Source: Rhizobium lusitanum
GTDB lineage: Bacteria > Pseudomonadota > Alphaproteobacteria > Rhizobiales > Rhizobiaceae
Direction of reading: 5' to 3'
Length of the DNA: 64,000 nucleotides
Assembly: GCF_014189535.1 (NCBI RefSeq)
Contig: NZ_CP050307.1
Coordinates: 1,798,001-1,862,000 of the forward strand
The translations under genes and the position numbers were made by a program. Position 1 is the stretch's first letter; each line of letters starts with the position of its first letter. Below are positions 55,598 to 63,851 of the stretch, piece by piece. Under the pieces are notes generated by a model. That model had not been told where the DNA came from. It worked only from the letters and a program-made list of their open reading frames with translations, and made no database searches.

Positions 55598-55815
55598 ACG
55601 ATCACTCCTCATGGCTGACGATATTGCGGAACCGGTACTCGGTGCGCGCATTTGCTCGCATCGAAACGCAATGATTGGCCGTGGAAGGGAAACATCGGCG
55701 CGGCTACCCACACAATCTGGGAAAAATCCCGCAGGAAACTTCCCGGACGATGAGCCAAAATCGATTTGTTAGCTTGCGATCCACTTTAACGCGAAGTGTG
55801 AGCAAGGAGCTTGCC
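55598..55815. promoter_or_regulatory. divergent promoter region of the syrbactin cluster
   Basis: A 218-nt gap between the start codons of the SylC-like gene (leftward) and the desaturase gene (rightward). It must carry promoters for both transcripts. I see no clear LuxR-type dyad. The ribosome sites are AGGAG for the synthase and AAGGAG for the desaturase. Confidence 0.6.
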
Positions 55816-56826
55816 ATGGAGAAAGAAGCGAAGGAAACACTGAATAAATTCAGGGTCAGCAGTGCGATAAAGGCCGATCTAAAACGTCTCTACCCGAATG
55901 ATGATTGGCATTGGCTGCTCGGATGGACGGCCGACATCTTGGTCATTGCGGTCGCGGTCGGCCTTTTCAAGCTTTCCCCTTACGCCTATCCGCTGACTAT
56001 TCTGCTCATCGGCTCACGGCAGCGTGCGTTTGCTTCCCTGCTGCATGAGGCGGCCCACATGACGCTCGCGCGCAATCGCCGGCTCAGCCGTTTCATCGGC
56101 CAATACCTGACCGGCCTACCGGTGTTTCAGGATTTCGATTCATATCATCATTCGCACGTCAAAATGCATCACCATTATCTTGGCGACCCGCACAAGGATC
56201 CGGACTACATCTACTATATAGAATCCGGCCTGCAGCGCTCGGAAGACCGGTATGAATTCGTCTTCGGGCACCTTCTCAAAACGGTATTCCTGTTCAAGGT
56301 CGTCAGCTATCTGAACTACCTCATTCGCCATCGTCTGGCGGCACTGCTCGGCTCTCCCATCGGTGCGATCAAACTGCTCTCCGTCCATGCCGCGATTTTC
56401 GCTATTTTCTTTCCGGCGACGGGTGCAAGCGGATATATTTTGTTCTGGCTGATTCCATATTTGACGACATTTCAGATCATTGGCTGGCTTTCCGAGGTAT
56501 CCGAGCATTTCGGCCTATTAGGCAAGGAAGACGAGGAGCTCCTGGTGACGCGCAATCGCTTTCCCGCCTGGTGGGAGCGGCTGTTCATCGGCATGCATGG
56601 TGACAACCTGCACCTCACGCATCACCTGCTACCCGGCATCCCCTACTGGAACCTGCAGAAGGCGCACCGGATCCTGATGCGCGATGAGCGCTACGCCGTC
56701 GCAAACCAGCAAACCGGCGGAATCATTTCACGCGGAAGGTATCCGCGCTCCGTCATGCGGCAGATTCTCGATGGCTATCGCGTACAGCGATCGGCCGCCC
56801 ATGGCGCTGTTCGGTCCGCGGCATGA
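55816..56826 (+). CDS. sylB: membrane fatty-acid-desaturase-family protein (SylB-like)
   Basis: A 336-residue membrane di-iron desaturase. Histidine boxes are HEAAH near residue 78, HHSHVKMHHHY near 113 and HLTHH near 262, with four hydrophobic stretches between. In syringolin producers SylB is the desaturase thought to introduce the 3,4-double bond of the lysine-derived residue. No lysine hydroxylase gene, as expected for glidobactin-type ring chemistry, is present. The start at 55816 follows AAGGAG with 6-nt spacing; the longer upstream frame lacks a ribosome site. It is divergent from the synthase operon and followed by a thioesterase gene. Confidence 0.85.
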   Translation: MEKEAKETLNKFRVSSAIKADLKRLYPNDDWHWLLGWTADILVIAVAVGLFKLSPYAYPLTILLIGSRQRAFASLLHEAAHMTLARNRRLSRFIGQYLTGLPVFQDFDSYHHSHVKMHHHYLGDPHKDPDYIYYIESGLQRSEDRYEFVFGHLLKTVFLFKVVSYLNYLIRHRLAALLGSPIGAIKLLSVHAAIFAIFFPATGASGYILFWLIPYLTTFQIIGWLSEVSEHFGLLGKEDEELLVTRNRFPAWWERLFIGMHGDNLHLTHHLLPGIPYWNLQKAHRILMRDERYAVANQQTGGIISRGRYPRSVMRQILDGYRVQRSAAHGAVRSAA

Positions 56827-56903
56827 CAGCTGCGCGCGGCGAGCCGCCGTACCTCGCCGCGCCGGTTTGAAAGTCCGCGCGTTCATGTTCGAAAGGAAAT
56901 ACC

Positions 56904-57659
56904 ATGAATTCGTCCCGCTGGTTCGTTAACGGGCAATGTTCGTCCCCTCGGCTTCGCCTCTACTGCTTCAGCCATGCAGGAGGCGATGCGGCATCCTATC
57001 TCGGCTGGCAAGCCGCATTGGCGCCTGACATCGAGATATGGGGCGTGCGGCTGCCCGGTCGCGGCAGCCGCTTTCACGAGGCGCCGTACCGGTCGCTCGA
57101 CGACGCCGTCGCGGCCATCACGCCGCTGATCGACGCGGCGTCAGCCGGCCTCCCCTATGCATTCTTCGGCCATAGTCTCGGTGCGCTGACTGCGTTCGAG
57201 GTCGCCCGGTCGCTCCGGCGCCAGCGCCTGTCGGAACCGACCGCGCTGATCGTATCGGGTTCGGACGCACCGGACACGCGCGATCCCCGACACCGCCTCA
57301 GCGTCCTCGACGACGATGCGCTGCTCGACGCGCTGACCGCGTTCAACGGCATTCCCGCCGATCTGCTCGCTCAGCGTGAACTGATGGAGCTTTGTCTGCC
57401 GACCACGAGAGCGGACTTCGAAATGGTGGAAACCTATCGCTATACGCCCGACGAACCGCTGGCCATACCGATCGACGTCTTTGCCGGAAGAACGGACACG
57501 CACATAAACGCCGATCGGGTCCTAGCATGGCGAAACCAGACCAGCACGTCATGCACGGTGCAATGGTTCGACGGCGACCATTTCTTTATCGATGCGGAGA
57601 GGGATCGGGTCCTGCCTCGTTTGCGAGACATCCTCGATTACCAGGTGCCGGTGCGTTGA
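56904..57659 (+). CDS. type II thioesterase
   Basis: A 251-residue alpha/beta hydrolase of the GrsT/SrfAD family. The nucleophile is in FFGHSLGALTAFEVARSL near residue 88, the N-terminal LYCFSHAGGDAASYLGWQ is diagnostic, the aspartate is in FAGRTD near 195 and the histidine in GDHFFID near 223. It would free carrier domains blocked by wrong acyl groups. It lies 77 nt downstream of the desaturase gene on the same strand, preceded by AAAGGAAA. I do not recall such a gene in the minimal sylA-E set. Confidence 0.92.
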   Translation: MNSSRWFVNGQCSSPRLRLYCFSHAGGDAASYLGWQAALAPDIEIWGVRLPGRGSRFHEAPYRSLDDAVAAITPLIDAASAGLPYAFFGHSLGALTAFEVARSLRRQRLSEPTALIVSGSDAPDTRDPRHRLSVLDDDALLDALTAFNGIPADLLAQRELMELCLPTTRADFEMVETYRYTPDEPLAIPIDVFAGRTDTHINADRVLAWRNQTSTSCTVQWFDGDHFFIDAERDRVLPRLRDILDYQVPVR

Positions 57660-57728
57660 GCACGATTTGCCGCGGAGCTTTCGAGCCAGCGGAAACTTGA
57701 GGGCCGATCTCGATTTGAAAGGGAAATC

Positions 57729-58115
57729 ATGCCAGCTATCAGAATAGAAACGCGGCGTGGTTGGATTGGTGATCGTCGTTGCAACATTATCAGGGCGGTG
57801 CAGCGGGCGCTTCTGACCGGGCTGGAAATCCCGGACGATGACTGTTGCATAAGTCTGCTCGAGTATGAAGCAGACGCGATCATCATGCCTTCCGGCAATG
57901 GGCCGTCCTATTTGGTTATCGAGATCAAGCTGTTCTCTGGTCGCTCGCTCGTTGCCAAACGAAGGTTGTATGCGGCTATCGTGGACGAACTTTCAGCATT
58001 CGGCATTCCAGCCGGAGACATCGAAACCGTTCTTGTTGAGATTGACCCGGTAAATTGGGGACTAGGAGGTTTGCCCGCCAGCGAGCCCTACCTTGGTTTC
58101 AAGATCGATGCGTGA
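57729..58115 (+). CDS. tautomerase-superfamily protein
   Basis: A 128-residue protein starting MPAIRIETRRGWIG. Removal of Met would expose Pro1, the catalytic base of 4-oxalocrotonate tautomerase-like enzymes. The length (two fused 60-residue beta-alpha-beta units) fits the longer CHMI/cis-CaaD-like groups. AAGGGAAATC precedes the ATG. It follows the thioesterase gene by 69 nt; whether it belongs to the syrbactin cluster is unclear, since no tautomerase step is needed in known syrbactin routes. Confidence 0.78.
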   Translation: MPAIRIETRRGWIGDRRCNIIRAVQRALLTGLEIPDDDCCISLLEYEADAIIMPSGNGPSYLVIEIKLFSGRSLVAKRRLYAAIVDELSAFGIPAGDIETVLVEIDPVNWGLGGLPASEPYLGFKIDA

Positions 58116-58155
58116 TCACCGCAAAACTGGCGGTTGCTCGGAGATAGAGACCGAA

Positions 58156-59301
58156 TTAAGCGATGCGAGTGCCGCTCCAGACACGCCAGGTGACTTCCAG
58201 GCGCTGTTTCAGTTCATACGCCAGTGCACATATTGCAAGCGTGGCCACTACAATCGGAATGAAAGACAAGGCCGACATCAACCCGAACTGATGCAACCCG
58301 TAGGCAATAAGCAGCATTACCGTCTGATGAAGCACGTAGTAGGTAAGAATTGCCCTGTTCAAATAGCGAATAACGGCATTCTCTGAATTTATCCAGATTT
58401 TCGCGTATCCAAGAATCGCAACGATCGCGCACCATTGGAAGATGCCGCCGAGCACCCTTCCCCCCAACCGACGCCAGATCTCCGGCTCTCCGATAGGCAA
58501 GATAGGAAAGAGTATCGTCAGAAATATCGCGCATGCCAACGCCAGGATCAGGGCAGGTTTTCGCATGCCGACAATCGCATCCCAACAATCGCTGCGCGTG
58601 GCCATCACGGCACCCAACAGGAATGACGCCAGATAGACCGCGTGGCTGTACCAATCAGTCAGGATATCGAGCGTCGGGGGAAAAGCCGGCCGCAAAGCAA
58701 GCCTCAGTAGAATGAACAATATCGCAGGCAGTATCAAGATAGACTTGCCCGCCAACCAGGGCATCAACCAGTCCCCTACCCGACGCAATAGCCCCGGCCA
58801 GACCGACAGGGCAAGTGTCAGCACAGCCGTATAAGCCCAGAGATAGGCGAGATACCACAGGTGCTGCATTCCCAGGAGATTGGCCTGGCCTCCATCCGGC
58901 AGCGGAACGGGCGTCAGGGTCAGATAGTGCCTGAAGACGTCCAGGAGGCTGATATCCACCCCCAAACTGGCATTCAGCCAAACATACATTTGCGGAGGGA
59001 TCAACAGCAGAACACCTGCCAGCAACGGGGCCAGCAACTGCCTCGTTCGCGCACTCCTCAACGCTTCGGGAGCTTGCCGCGTCAGCAAAATCCCCGTGAC
59101 GACGCCCGATATCAGAAACAGCAGCGACATGCGCCAAGGGTGTGTCCACAGATGGATCACATCGAACATAGCAGAGCTGTCCTGCACCTTCAGCAGAAAG
59201 CCCCTGGAGTTGTACATCAAGCTGACATGATAGACAATCAGCAGCATGAATGCTGCGACCCTGAGAAAATCCAGATCATGCCGACGTGACACCGCTTCCA
59301 T
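58156..59301 (-). CDS. acyltransferase-3 family membrane protein (MdoC/OpgC-like)
   Basis: About 381 residues with roughly ten membrane segments. The N-terminal RRHDLDFLRVAAFMLLIVYH is the acyltransferase-3 hallmark, followed by RMSLLFLISGVVTG near residue 55. Such proteins transfer acyl groups to extracytoplasmic sugars or glucans. The start is placed at the ATG at 59301; the frame opens at 59322. It converges with the tautomerase gene, with 40 nt between stops. Confidence 0.85.
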   Translation of the reverse strand: MEAVSRRHDLDFLRVAAFMLLIVYHVSLMYNSRGFLLKVQDSSAMFDVIHLWTHPWRMSLLFLISGVVTGILLTRQAPEALRSARTRQLLAPLLAGVLLLIPPQMYVWLNASLGVDISLLDVFRHYLTLTPVPLPDGGQANLLGMQHLWYLAYLWAYTAVLTLALSVWPGLLRRVGDWLMPWLAGKSILILPAILFILLRLALRPAFPPTLDILTDWYSHAVYLASFLLGAVMATRSDCWDAIVGMRKPALILALACAIFLTILFPILPIGEPEIWRRLGGRVLGGIFQWCAIVAILGYAKIWINSENAVIRYLNRAILTYYVLHQTVMLLIAYGLHQFGLMSALSFIPIVVATLAICALAYELKQRLEVTWRVWSGTRIA

Positions 59302-59544
59302 GGATTGGCATCTATATCGCAATCATTAATACACCGTTCATAAGCGATATTGAAATCTAGCCGTGCAGTAGAAATAATGCGGATGTCATTTCCTCGATCA
59401 ACGAAAAATTGCCATCAAGTGCTCGCCTCGATAGCCTTCAAAATTCTGCCGCCATAGCGTTTCTTTATGGCGAAGCGCCATTTCCGACCGGCGGTTTGGT
59501 GCGCAAAGGCTGGAATTGCGACATTGCTCGTGTTAGATCACAGC

Positions 59545-59838
59545 ATGACGAACACCTCGGATCGGGATCATGATGGTGCAGAAATTCACCTCAGCGCTGA
59601 CGAGGCTGTAGTGCTTTTCGAGCTGCTGTCTCGCTGGTGCGATTCGAAGGCTATTCATACCCCTACCCCCGACAGCAAGTGCTTCGAAAGCACCGCAGAA
59701 TGCGTTGTGCTCCACGGTGTTCTCGCAGGTCTTGAGAAACAACTCGTCGCTCCGTTCAAGGAAGACTACGATCAGATCGTAAAAGAGGCGCGGCGGCGTC
59801 TGGTGGACCTTTGGGATTCTCCGACCCTTAAAGGCTGA
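59545..59838 (+). CDS. conserved small hypothetical protein
   Basis: A 97-residue soluble protein (MTNTSDRDHDGAEIHLSADE onward). It has an acidic N-terminus, a helical segment AVVLFELLSRWCDS, and a helical C-terminal half ending WDSPTLKG. It resembles small proteins of unknown function common in rhizobia. There is no convincing ribosome site; the frame extends upstream to 59467. Confidence 0.6.
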   Translation: MTNTSDRDHDGAEIHLSADEAVVLFELLSRWCDSKAIHTPTPDSKCFESTAECVVLHGVLAGLEKQLVAPFKEDYDQIVKEARRRLVDLWDSPTLKG

Positions 59839-60386
59839 TCTGCGGAAATGAGTAGAACGGCACCTGGCATTTGAGATCAAAATCGAATGCCAAATCATAT
59901 GCCTTCCATTGACACCCACACTACCTTACCTACCCATTTGGGCGTCTATACGCGGGGCCACGGCGGTTGTATTGATAGGTCGTTCACTACCCGGTGAACC
60001 ATACTGCGCCAGGCGTTAACGCCCCCAACCTACGCCTGGCGCCCCCTCCCCGCCAATAAATATCCCTCGCTGAGCCAGCATGATGGCGTCGGGATGTCAG
60101 GTGAGCTTCATCGTTCGAGCACATGGGACGTAAGCCAGGGGAGCGATCAGCAGCGCCAGGAATACGCTTCCACCAACATCACGCGGGACTCCGTCGGTTC
60201 GCTCGCAAGGTCGCCTCCGCGCGCCCTGTATATTAGAAATCTTTTCTACGATCATACGGGTAATTTGGCATCGATCGGAATGGTCATCCAGATGCTGGCC
60301 TCATATAGTCTATTAAATTGGTAGATTATAACGCTGCCACCGCTGACAGCACTCGGCAGTCCAGTCGGCAAGGCAGATTTTAGCGG
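59839..60386. other. 548-nt region with an 11-bp stem-loop (60006-60042)
   Basis: GCGCCAGGCGT (60006-60016) and ACGCCTGGCGC (60032-60042) are perfect inverted copies around a 15-nt loop rich in C. No T-run follows. It could be a REP-like palindromic unit or the 3' end of the preceding gene's transcript. An open frame at 60094-60324 has no motif or ribosome site that would support a gene. Confidence 0.5.
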
Positions 60387-60395
60387 ATGATCGCA

Positions 60396-60593
60396 ATGGC
60401 AAAACAGGTGATCGAATACGCCGGCGTGCCGGTCGGTATCGTCGTTCCGGACAGCGACCGACTGAAGTTCATTGCCGTCAAGTTTCATGTGCATGATCTT
60501 GATGGCCAGCACTTTGCTTCCACTTCCGACGTGCTGCGGGCAATCCACAGCCTGATCTCGGCGTCTGGCAACCGCGTTGATCGCGCCGCCTGA
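60396..60593 (+). CDS. small hypothetical protein
   Basis: A 65-residue protein, MAKQVIEYAGVPVGIVVPDS onward (an ATG three codons earlier at 60387 is possible). It contains KFIAVKFHVHDLDGQHFAS and a short helical tail. The pattern of a beta-hairpin then helix is seen in short rhizobial proteins of unknown function. It lies 13 nt before the next small gene and is probably co-transcribed. Confidence 0.6.
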   Translation: MAKQVIEYAGVPVGIVVPDSDRLKFIAVKFHVHDLDGQHFASTSDVLRAIHSLISASGNRVDRAA

Positions 60594-60606
60594 TCAGAGG
60601 CATATC

Positions 60607-60798
60607 ATGGGCAGGCTACGCCACTTCTTCCGTCTCTCCGCACAGCGCGACGATCTTGAAACGAGGCTGCTTGCGCAAGAGTATCGTTTCCTGCTCCTCG
60701 ACGACCATTTCGACGACGGTATCGACAGGGAACTGCAATCACGATGCGACGAACTCTCCGCCGAAATCTCGTCGCGCCGCTACCGGCATCACCGTTGA
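60607..60798 (+). CDS. small hypothetical protein
   Basis: A 63-residue, highly charged helical protein (MGRLRHFFRLSAQRDDLETR onward, with RELQSRCDELSAEISSRRYR near the end). It is preceded by AGAGG. Arginine-rich ends and a central acidic segment could form a short coiled coil. Function unknown. Confidence 0.55.
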   Translation: MGRLRHFFRLSAQRDDLETRLLAQEYRFLLLDDHFDDGIDRELQSRCDELSAEISSRRYRHHR

Positions 60799-60942
60799 TA
60801 GTCCGCCTCTACCCCTTTCCGGCGATCGGCCTCTGCCATGATCGAGGCCGCTATCGGACTCCATCTGATGACGTCGACAGCCGATGCTCAACGTCATCAT
60901 CGACAACAAAAGCACGATAGCGCTCAACCAGGAATATGACGG

Positions 60943-61818
60943 ATGCTAAACGGATTTTTCGCCAAGAGAGCCCCCGCATTGCGAACCACGTGGAGAGTAG
61001 CAGTTCTGGCTGCCGTCATCCCGTTTGCCTTGCAGAATACGGCCCTTGCAGACCAAAAGGTGCTTCTATCCTATGAGGCAACGCCTTCCGCGGGTTTCCG
61101 TCTGCCACGGCTCGCCCAGGCCAGCTATGATGAGCGGGCGGACTTCTCAGCCGAAGTGCTGAAAGAAATCGTGCCCAAGATCATAACAGCCAATGGTATC
61201 GACCCCGCAACCCTGGAGACGGAAGTAACGCCTGGTGGATATCTCCTGAAAACCAACGCGTCGCTTCAAACCGAGGGAACGCTTGATGACGCCACGGCTG
61301 ATCGCCTGGCCGGCTCTCTTGGCTACATTTTCCGCCAGTATAGCGTCCTCGTCTCCGGCCTGGACGACACAGCGGGCAGCACTGGCTTTGTTGTCGTGCG
61401 TTTTCCCAAGGACAGCCTCAACGCCACCATCGCGCAGAAATTCTTCGAGACGGCCGAAGCAACCAGAAAAGGCTTGGGCGGTGGCTACACGGCGTTCGGG
61501 GACGAGCAAATCTTCCTCAACGTCACGAATTCCGAAGGAAAACCTTATAGCGGCCTCGACGACACGGCCTTCCTTGACGGCCTGAAGCAAGCTGCCGCAT
61601 CGTTTGGGACACCTGCACCGGAAGTATCGGCTTCCGGGAAGGCTACGGCACGCTTTATCGGGAATGATTGGGACAAGTCCAAAGAAGGCGAGGACTATAT
61701 CAGCCGGCTCGGTGGGCCGAATTCCGAACTGGTAAAAAAGCTGGACGAGATCAGCAAGGACTATACATCCCTCGTCGCAAAGACAGCCGAAAGCAAAGGC
61801 TGGAACAAAGGTGAATGA
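60943..61818 (+). CDS. secreted protein of unknown function
   Basis: A 291-residue protein with a signal peptide (VAVLAAVIPFALQNTALA, cleaved before DQKVLLS near residue 36). The mature part is soluble with alternating beta and helix segments, such as QYSVLVSGLDDTAGSTGFVV near 135 and NGIDPATLETEVTPGGYLL near 85. I do not recognise a catalytic motif. AGGA occurs about 12 nt upstream of the ATG. It is followed after 86 nt by the VOC-family gene. Confidence 0.75.
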   Translation: MLNGFFAKRAPALRTTWRVAVLAAVIPFALQNTALADQKVLLSYEATPSAGFRLPRLAQASYDERADFSAEVLKEIVPKIITANGIDPATLETEVTPGGYLLKTNASLQTEGTLDDATADRLAGSLGYIFRQYSVLVSGLDDTAGSTGFVVVRFPKDSLNATIAQKFFETAEATRKGLGGGYTAFGDEQIFLNVTNSEGKPYSGLDDTAFLDGLKQAAASFGTPAPEVSASGKATARFIGNDWDKSKEGEDYISRLGGPNSELVKKLDEISKDYTSLVAKTAESKGWNKGE

Positions 61819-61904
61819 GGGCTCGCACCCGGGACGAAAGCACGAACCGGGTTCAACGAGAACACGCAATCCAGTAATCTAGTCAATATTTGAAGGCCCC
61901 ACCC

Positions 61905-62750
61905 ATGTCCGTCACAGCTCAACCACTCGCTCTTGATCACACTGTCATTGGCGTTCTCGATCAACTCGATTCCGCGGCGGCGATTTATCGCAAGCTTGGC
62001 TTCAGACTGACCCCACGAGGGTATCATACGCTCGGCTCCATCAACCATCTTGCCGTCTTTGGCGAAAACTATCTGGAACTTCTGGGCTTTCCGCCGGGGG
62101 ATGATAAGAAGCGGAGCGATCTCTGGTCCTATCCGACCGGCCTGAATGGCCTTGCCTTTCGCACCACTGACGCAGCTACCTTGCAGGGCGAACTGGCCGC
62201 CGCCGACAAACCAGTGACGGACTGGAAAGACTTTTCCCGCCCCGTTGAGGTGAATGGCGTACAGAAGCCCGCCAGTTTCCGTACCTTTCAACTCGGCCGG
62301 GACACTATTTCCAATGGTCGCTTCTTCTTTTGCCAACACAATACGCCGGAGCTGGTGTGGCGCCCGGTCGATCAGGACCATCCGAACAGCGTTTTGGATA
62401 TCAGTGACGTCTTCATCGTCAGCCGTGCGCCTCAAACGATCACCGAACTCTTCGACGGGTTTCCAGCAACGGCAGCACCCCGGGTCGACAAGGATGGCAT
62501 CGTTATCCAGGCCGGTGGTGTCACGATCCATATCCTGTCGGAGGACAAGGCGGCCGCCCGTTTTGGATCAGCCATTCCGCAGAGCTTTGAGGGCAACGAG
62601 CGAAAGGTCGCCCTTGGACTGAAAGTCCGCTCACTCAAGGCCGCGGCGGATGCCCTCGCGCTCGGTGGTTTTTCGCCTCTAGCCTTCGAAGGTGGCTTGC
62701 TCATCGATGCTGCGGCTGCCAATGGCGTCGCGCTTTGGTTCAAGGAATAG
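61905..62750 (+). CDS. VOC-superfamily protein (glyoxalase-like domain)
   Basis: About 281 residues from MSVTAQPLALDHTVIGVLDQ. Paired beta-alpha-beta-beta-beta modules are present: LDHTVIGVLDQLDSAAAIYR near residue 8 and GLKVRSLKAAADALALGGF near 245. Likely metal ligands are the His in LDHTV and Glu/His in GENYLELLGF and HNTPELVW. The long form matches the Glyoxalase_3/glyoxalase-like domain group. GAAGG precedes the ATG. The substrate is unknown. Confidence 0.82.
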   Translation: MSVTAQPLALDHTVIGVLDQLDSAAAIYRKLGFRLTPRGYHTLGSINHLAVFGENYLELLGFPPGDDKKRSDLWSYPTGLNGLAFRTTDAATLQGELAAADKPVTDWKDFSRPVEVNGVQKPASFRTFQLGRDTISNGRFFFCQHNTPELVWRPVDQDHPNSVLDISDVFIVSRAPQTITELFDGFPATAAPRVDKDGIVIQAGGVTIHILSEDKAAARFGSAIPQSFEGNERKVALGLKVRSLKAAADALALGGFSPLAFEGGLLIDAAAANGVALWFKE

Positions 62751-62845
62751 CAAGGATATCGACGCCATGGCGCTCGAAATCGACAGGTCCTCCCAGGAGG
62801 ACTACCTCGATCTACGGTTCGGCCGTTAAGAAGAACATCGCCCAG

Positions 62846-63005
62846 AAACGAAAAAGCCTGCCGCGGGAGGAGGTGCGGCAGGCTTTTCGAAAAGAACCGA
62901 ACAGCGGCTGGGAGGAGGAGTGCCGCCGTTCCTACAGACGTCCCTGGGAGGAGGAGCGGGCCGTCTGAAACTCGAAGCTCTGCGGGAGGAGGTGCATCAC
63001 TTCGA
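62846..63005 (-). ncRNA. candidate trans-acting sRNA, alphar14/NfeR1-like, with four CCTCCTCCC loops
   Basis: On the minus strand CCTCCTCCC occurs four times (complement of 62984-62992, 62946-62954, 62910-62918 and 62865-62873). Most copies are flanked by pairing arms. The last is a perfect 9-bp hairpin (GCCTGCCGC/GCGGCAGGC, 62856-62883) followed by five T, an ideal terminator. The CAGACG/CGTCTG arms (62935-62966) and AACNGCGGC/GCCGCCGTT (62900-62930) form two more hairpins. Anti-Shine-Dalgarno loops of this exact sequence are the hallmark of rhizobial alphar14 RNAs such as NfeR1, which repress ABC-transporter and other mRNAs. The 5' end is estimated only. Confidence 0.82.
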
Positions 63006-63135
63006 TGAGTTCAAAATACTCTAAATATGATTCATTACCATGTCTTATGCTGCACTGCAGCTATGCAAGAAATACATGTCGACGAAATTGTCAACGGAAC
63101 GCCGGGCCAGGAGGTTTCGAACATGGGACATGACG

Positions 63136-63163
63136 CAAAAACGCCCGCGTTGTGAGCGGGCGT
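63136..63163 (-). terminator. rho-independent terminator of the DUF1127 gene
   Basis: ACGCCCGC (63141-63148) and GCGGGCGT (63156-63163) pair with a 7-nt loop. On the minus strand TTTTTGC follows. It lies 32 nt past the DUF1127 stop codon. Confidence 0.85.
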
Positions 63164-63194
63164 CGAGCAGTTTTAAAGAGCAGATGCTGCGCAG

Positions 63195-63341
63195 TTAGCG
63201 CGCGATCGATGCCCGGGCAACGCTGCGGATGTCGGCGCGGTCGATACCGAGGTCCTGCAGTTCGCGGCTGGACATACGGCCAAGTTCGGTAACGGTCTGA
63301 CGGAACTTGCGCCAATTGTTGAAAGAGCGTGCTACGTTCAT
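63195..63341 (-). CDS. DUF1127 small arginine-rich protein
   Basis: A 48-residue protein, MNVARSFNNWRKFRQTVTEL followed by GRMSSRELQDLGIDRADIRS and VARASIAR. The RELxDLGIxRxDI signature defines DUF1127. Short family members in Agrobacterium and Sinorhizobium have been linked to stress response, phosphate handling and RNA turnover. AGGAAAGGGG precedes the ATG, and a strong terminator follows, giving a compact monocistronic unit. Confidence 0.93.
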   Translation of the reverse strand: MNVARSFNNWRKFRQTVTELGRMSSRELQDLGIDRADIRSVARASIAR

Positions 63342-63851
63342 GATAATCCCCTTTCCTGAGGGCTAATGACGTCAGCAACCTTGCTAGGCTCCGGCGTCGT
63401 TTCGATGCTTGGAATATAGGCGTTTCAATCGGTTTAAAACAGCGACAATGCAACAAAGCACCTATGCGCGAGATGCAAAGGTCAATTGGAATGAGCAGAA
63501 GGTGGCGACTTTTTAAGCTCTCAAGCGATCGAATACCGTCAGACGCTTGTTCAGCGGCTCGGCATTCGGGCAGCTTTGGTTCTCGGTTCGAAGATAACGG
63601 ATATGCTGCGGGCGCCGCTCATCGCGATGGGAATGACTGCGGCATGCGCCCATGGACCTTCCGCGACGCAGGGCGATTTCATGTTGCATCGCGATAAAAA
63701 TGCGGATTATAAACGATGCACTCACCACGGACCCGGTGAAATTCCGGGTGGCTCTTCTGGCCGCCGATCCGCCAGATAACGCAAAACCTGCATGCCATCC
63801 AGACAACCGCTCAACAGAGCGTGTTCGACATGCTTTGCGAGAACTCACCAT
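63342..63851. other. 510-nt intergenic region
   Basis: Divergent region between the DUF1127 gene and the SulP-type transporter gene. TATATT at about 63414 (minus strand) may be part of the DUF1127 promoter. Overlapping frames on both strands lack motifs and ribosome sites, and I call no gene here. Confidence 0.45.

Noticed and set aside
60094..60324. 76-codon frame in the gene-poor region
   Set aside because: It has no ribosome site, and the translation has no recognisable pattern.
62865..62992. Repeated GGGAGGAGG considered as a CRISPR or simple direct-repeat array
   Set aside because: The units are only 9 nt with irregular spacing (28-45 nt) and sit in hairpin loops, which fits an sRNA and not a CRISPR.
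63342..63851. Overlapping short frames on both strands before the SulP gene
   Set aside because: They have no motifs, no ribosome sites and mutually overlapping frames, consistent with non-coding DNA.
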